The notes below the pieces were generated by a model. That model had not been told where the DNA came from. It did not search any database and saw only the letters and a program-made list of their open reading frames with translations. From positions 1 to 5,190 of the forward strand of contig JAGVPS010000074.1 of the NCBI GenBank assembly GCA_020052135.1: 5,190 bases of DNA, written 5' to 3'. This document shows, one piece after another, positions 3,795 to 5,190 of the stretch. This DNA is from Minisyncoccota bacterium (lineage in GTDB: Bacteria > Patescibacteriota > Minisyncoccia > UBA6257 > 1-14-0-10-40-38). Position numbers and translations under genes: made by a program. Within the stretch, counting starts at the first letter, position 1. Every line of letters starts with the position of its first letter.

Positions 3795-5190
3795 AAACTA
3801 CTTCGGCTTGATAACATTGCTCACAATAGACAATCTCTGGTCGATTCGGGGCATATGAAGTTTCAAATTCATTAGGACATCTCCCTTCCTTGTGATGAGG
3901 ATGAACAACAGTATTTCGGTACACACCCTCCTTCGCCAAGGCTCCGGCAGGCACGCATACGCATTGCCGATGCCACAATTTCAAAGGATTTCTTTTTTTA
4001 AGACGCTGGTAATGCCGGCAGTTTGGGCAAAAACGAGGGAGTGGAAGTTTCATCCTTGTATAAAATTGAAGTTCCGAGGGGGTAAGTTTGAATACTCGAG
4101 TGCACTGCTCATTACATTCGCCCTCATGAGAACATCCAATAACTTCCTGCAGAATAGCTTCATCTGCTTCTTCAATATTATCCGCCAGATCTCCTGGCTT
4201 CTTCGTAATGTTAAGATTGCGTACATCTGGATCCTTCCATGCATATCCCTGATGTATTGCTTCCTCTTTAGAGAGCGGAAGATTTTCTTGGGCTATGGTT
4301 TCGTTATAGGCGAACGGTGATAATTCTGCGGGAAAAAATTCTCCGTATTTAAATATCCGCTCTTTTACGTCAATATATGGCATATCATTCATATGAGCAA
4401 GAATCCTGGGAACTAACGCCTCATATTCAGCCTTCGAGTATTTTTTGTTTAAAATACAATAGTCTTTACCGCGCAAGCCGATACAACCAAAAAGATTAGA
4501 AGACGAAAAGCACAAGTCTGTGTATTGCACATTGTTTGAGGCATCCGTTACATTGCAAAACTTGATGTTATTGACATCTTCAATGCCGATGGATTCATAA
4601 ATAAATTCACTGCCGCCCATGCCATACACATCGGAGGTTTCTTTGCTCGTAAAGACCCACGAAGAGTGCCGAACATTCTCAAGTTCAAAACCATCAAATA
4701 CGTTGAAACAATTTTTTGCATTACGGAGGCGATCTCCTACACACTTACTGCAATTGGTTTGTCTGACTGCTTTATGAATTGCTTTTTGCTTAAGTTCTGA
4801 AAGTTTTTGTATTAAAGTCTCTTGGGTTCGGTAACTCCCAGTATTAAAATCTTTCATCTTCACTTCAAACTCTCCTTTAGAGAGCGCTTCGCCAAAGAAT
4901 ATATTGCTTTTCGCGCGAAGATTTACTCCACCGATACAATTCTGACAGTTTCTACAATCCGAAAGAAACATAGACTTAACGCACCCTTCGGAATCTTCCA
5001 AGAAACTGCTTTGGTGAGATTTATCAACATCTAGACATTCGTACAGCAATTCGGAATGGTGGGTATAGATAACATCCAAGCTACTTTTTACCTCGACCGC
5101 GCGCGCGATATAGGCTACGTCTTCGGAATCCCGCAGAGCAAACGAAAGGTAAGCATTTTTATTGTTATATGCCTGGTTGGTGTACTCAGA
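3793..5190 (-). CDS. Cys-rich triplet-repeat zinc-ribbon protein, 5' end cut by window (paralogue C)
   Basis: 465 residues are visible and the frame is open to the edge; about 125 N-terminal residues, including the first ribbon, should lie beyond it by alignment to A. Visible parts (numbered from the edge): module 1 (1-93), whose closing tag has degenerated to NIFFGEALSKGEFE; a Gln/Lys-rich helical spacer (about 121-140) followed by C147 and C150; module 2 (152-241) with tag ILNKKYSKAEYEAL; linker YGEFFPAELSPFAYNET; a ribbon with C353, C359, C363, C388, C391; and a last ribbon with C410, C412, C438, C456, C459. The last ribbon is about 26 residues longer than in A and contains HPHHKEG and a repeat-encoded PAGALAKEG. 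A TTG at 5079 is not the start because homology continues upstream of it. Stop TGA. It is the first gene of the visible array and probably co-transcribed with B and A; the promoter is outside the window. Confidence 0.82.
   Translation of the reverse strand, partial: SEYTNQAYNNKNAYLSFALRDSEDVAYIARAVEVKSSLDVIYTHHSELLYECLDVDKSHQSSFLEDSEGCVKSMFLSDCRNCQNCIGGVNLRAKSNIFFGEALSKGEFEVKMKDFNTGSYRTQETLIQKLSELKQKAIHKAVRQTNCSKCVGDRLRNAKNCFNVFDGFELENVRHSSWVFTSKETSDVYGMGGSEFIYESIGIEDVNNIKFCNVTDASNNVQYTDLCFSSSNLFGCIGLRGKDYCILNKKYSKAEYEALVPRILAHMNDMPYIDVKERIFKYGEFFPAELSPFAYNETIAQENLPLSKEEAIHQGYAWKDPDVRNLNITKKPGDLADNIEEADEAILQEVIGCSHEGECNEQCTRVFKLTPSELQFYTRMKLPLPRFCPNCRHYQRLKKRNPLKLWHRQCVCVPAGALAKEGVYRNTVVHPHHKEGRCPNEFETSYAPNRPEIVYCEQCYQAEVV
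3925..3951 (-). repeat. REP-like in-frame stretch in gene C
   Basis: These 27 nt encode PAGALAKEG (residues 414-422) inside the last zinc ribbon, between CVC and VYRNT. The plus-strand sequence CCTCCTTCGCCAAGG followed by CTCCGGCAGG is GC-richer than the surrounding gene and has an imperfect dyad. It resembles palindromic repeats I recall from Patescibacteria. The insertion boundaries are approximate, as A and B have a much shorter loop here. Confidence 0.45.
4468..4737 (-). repeat. Gene C, triplet-repeat module 2 (30 triplets)
   Basis: Residues 152-241 from the edge, 30 triplets, for example LRN, AKN, CFN, VFD, SSW, VFT, SKE, CIG, LRG. First positions are Ser, Val, Ile, Leu, Thr, Cys (4), Gly, Ala or Met. 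The start GDRLRNAKNC aligns with GNHIYNAKNI in A. The two Cys just before it (147, 150) are out of register, marking the module boundary. Confidence 0.75.
4912..5190 (-). repeat. Gene C, triplet-repeat module 1 (31 triplets)
   Basis: The visible protein starts exactly in triplet register. Thirty-one triplets run from the edge (SEY, TNQ, AYN, NKN, AYL) to CRN, CQN, CIG, GVN, LRA. Nine first positions are Ser and five Cys; none is charged or aromatic. The register continues through the TTG at 5079, which is further evidence that the gene extends past it. Confidence 0.75.

Noticed and set aside
3892..4320. Plus-strand ORF of 142 codons, and the other shorter opposite-strand or shifted-frame ORFs
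   Set aside because: They lie antisense to or in other frames of the well-supported paralogues, carry no recognisable motif, and their length is explained by the constrained coding sequence opposite.
5077..5079. TTG as the start codon of gene C
   Set aside because: The frame continues open to the window edge, and the 37 residues upstream keep the triplet register and align with module 1 of A.
417..5190. CRISPR array or nucleic-acid-level tandem repeat
   Set aside because: The repetition is at protein level (9-nt periodicity of diverse codons), without conserved direct repeats and spacers.

Overview
The window most likely comes from a member of the Candidate Phyla Radiation (Patescibacteria), probably of Parcubacteria type. 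This is inferred from three things: a tandem array of large Cys-rich zinc-ribbon proteins of a kind I associate with those genomes, a Phd/YefM antitoxin with the C-terminal pattern W-E-x-V-x-D-F-T-K followed by GGV that I also associate with them, and short palindromic and heptamer repeats in and between genes. Stops are TGA (three genes) and TAG (one), so UGA is a stop here; this argues against the UGA=Gly code of Gracilibacteria and SR1. Nothing in the sequence proves the taxonomy.

All supported genes lie on the minus strand, so transcription runs from high to low coordinates. From upstream to downstream: (C) 5190-3793, a paralogue whose 5' end is cut by the window edge; a 35-nt gap filled with degenerate 7-nt CTA repeats; (B) 3757-2072, a full-length paralogue; (A) 2075-417, a full-length paralogue whose ATG overlaps the stop of B in an ATGA junction; a 120-nt gap with a 16-bp perfect palindrome, a probable vestige of another paralogue's 3' end, and a promoter; an antitoxin at 296-81; and the first 23 codons of a probable RelE/ParE-type toxin at 69-1.

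A, B and C share one architecture: an N-terminal four-Cys zinc ribbon (lost beyond the edge in C), a conserved W/D-rich linker, two Cys-rich repeat modules each closed by a tag like NKxYSKEEYE, a linker around GEWGxFFP, and two further zinc ribbons at the C-terminus. The main observation is that the two repeat modules are strict triplet repeats. In all three proteins the first module is 31 triplets and the second 30. Every first position of a triplet (183 in total) is Cys, Ser, Thr, Ala, Gly, Val, Ile, Leu, Met or Asn, never charged, aromatic, Pro, His or Gln. All 53 cysteines inside the modules fall in that one register. This suggests a solenoid with a Cys-lined core. The function is unknown to me. 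The tandem arrangement and the B/A translational coupling suggest the paralogues are made together.

The array shows signs of active remodelling: a repeat-like 27-nt in-frame insertion before the first zinc Cys of B, another repeat-like in-frame stretch in the last ribbon of C, a 36-nt block identical between otherwise divergent A and B, loss of zinc ligands in one ribbon of B, and the vestigial tail downstream of A.
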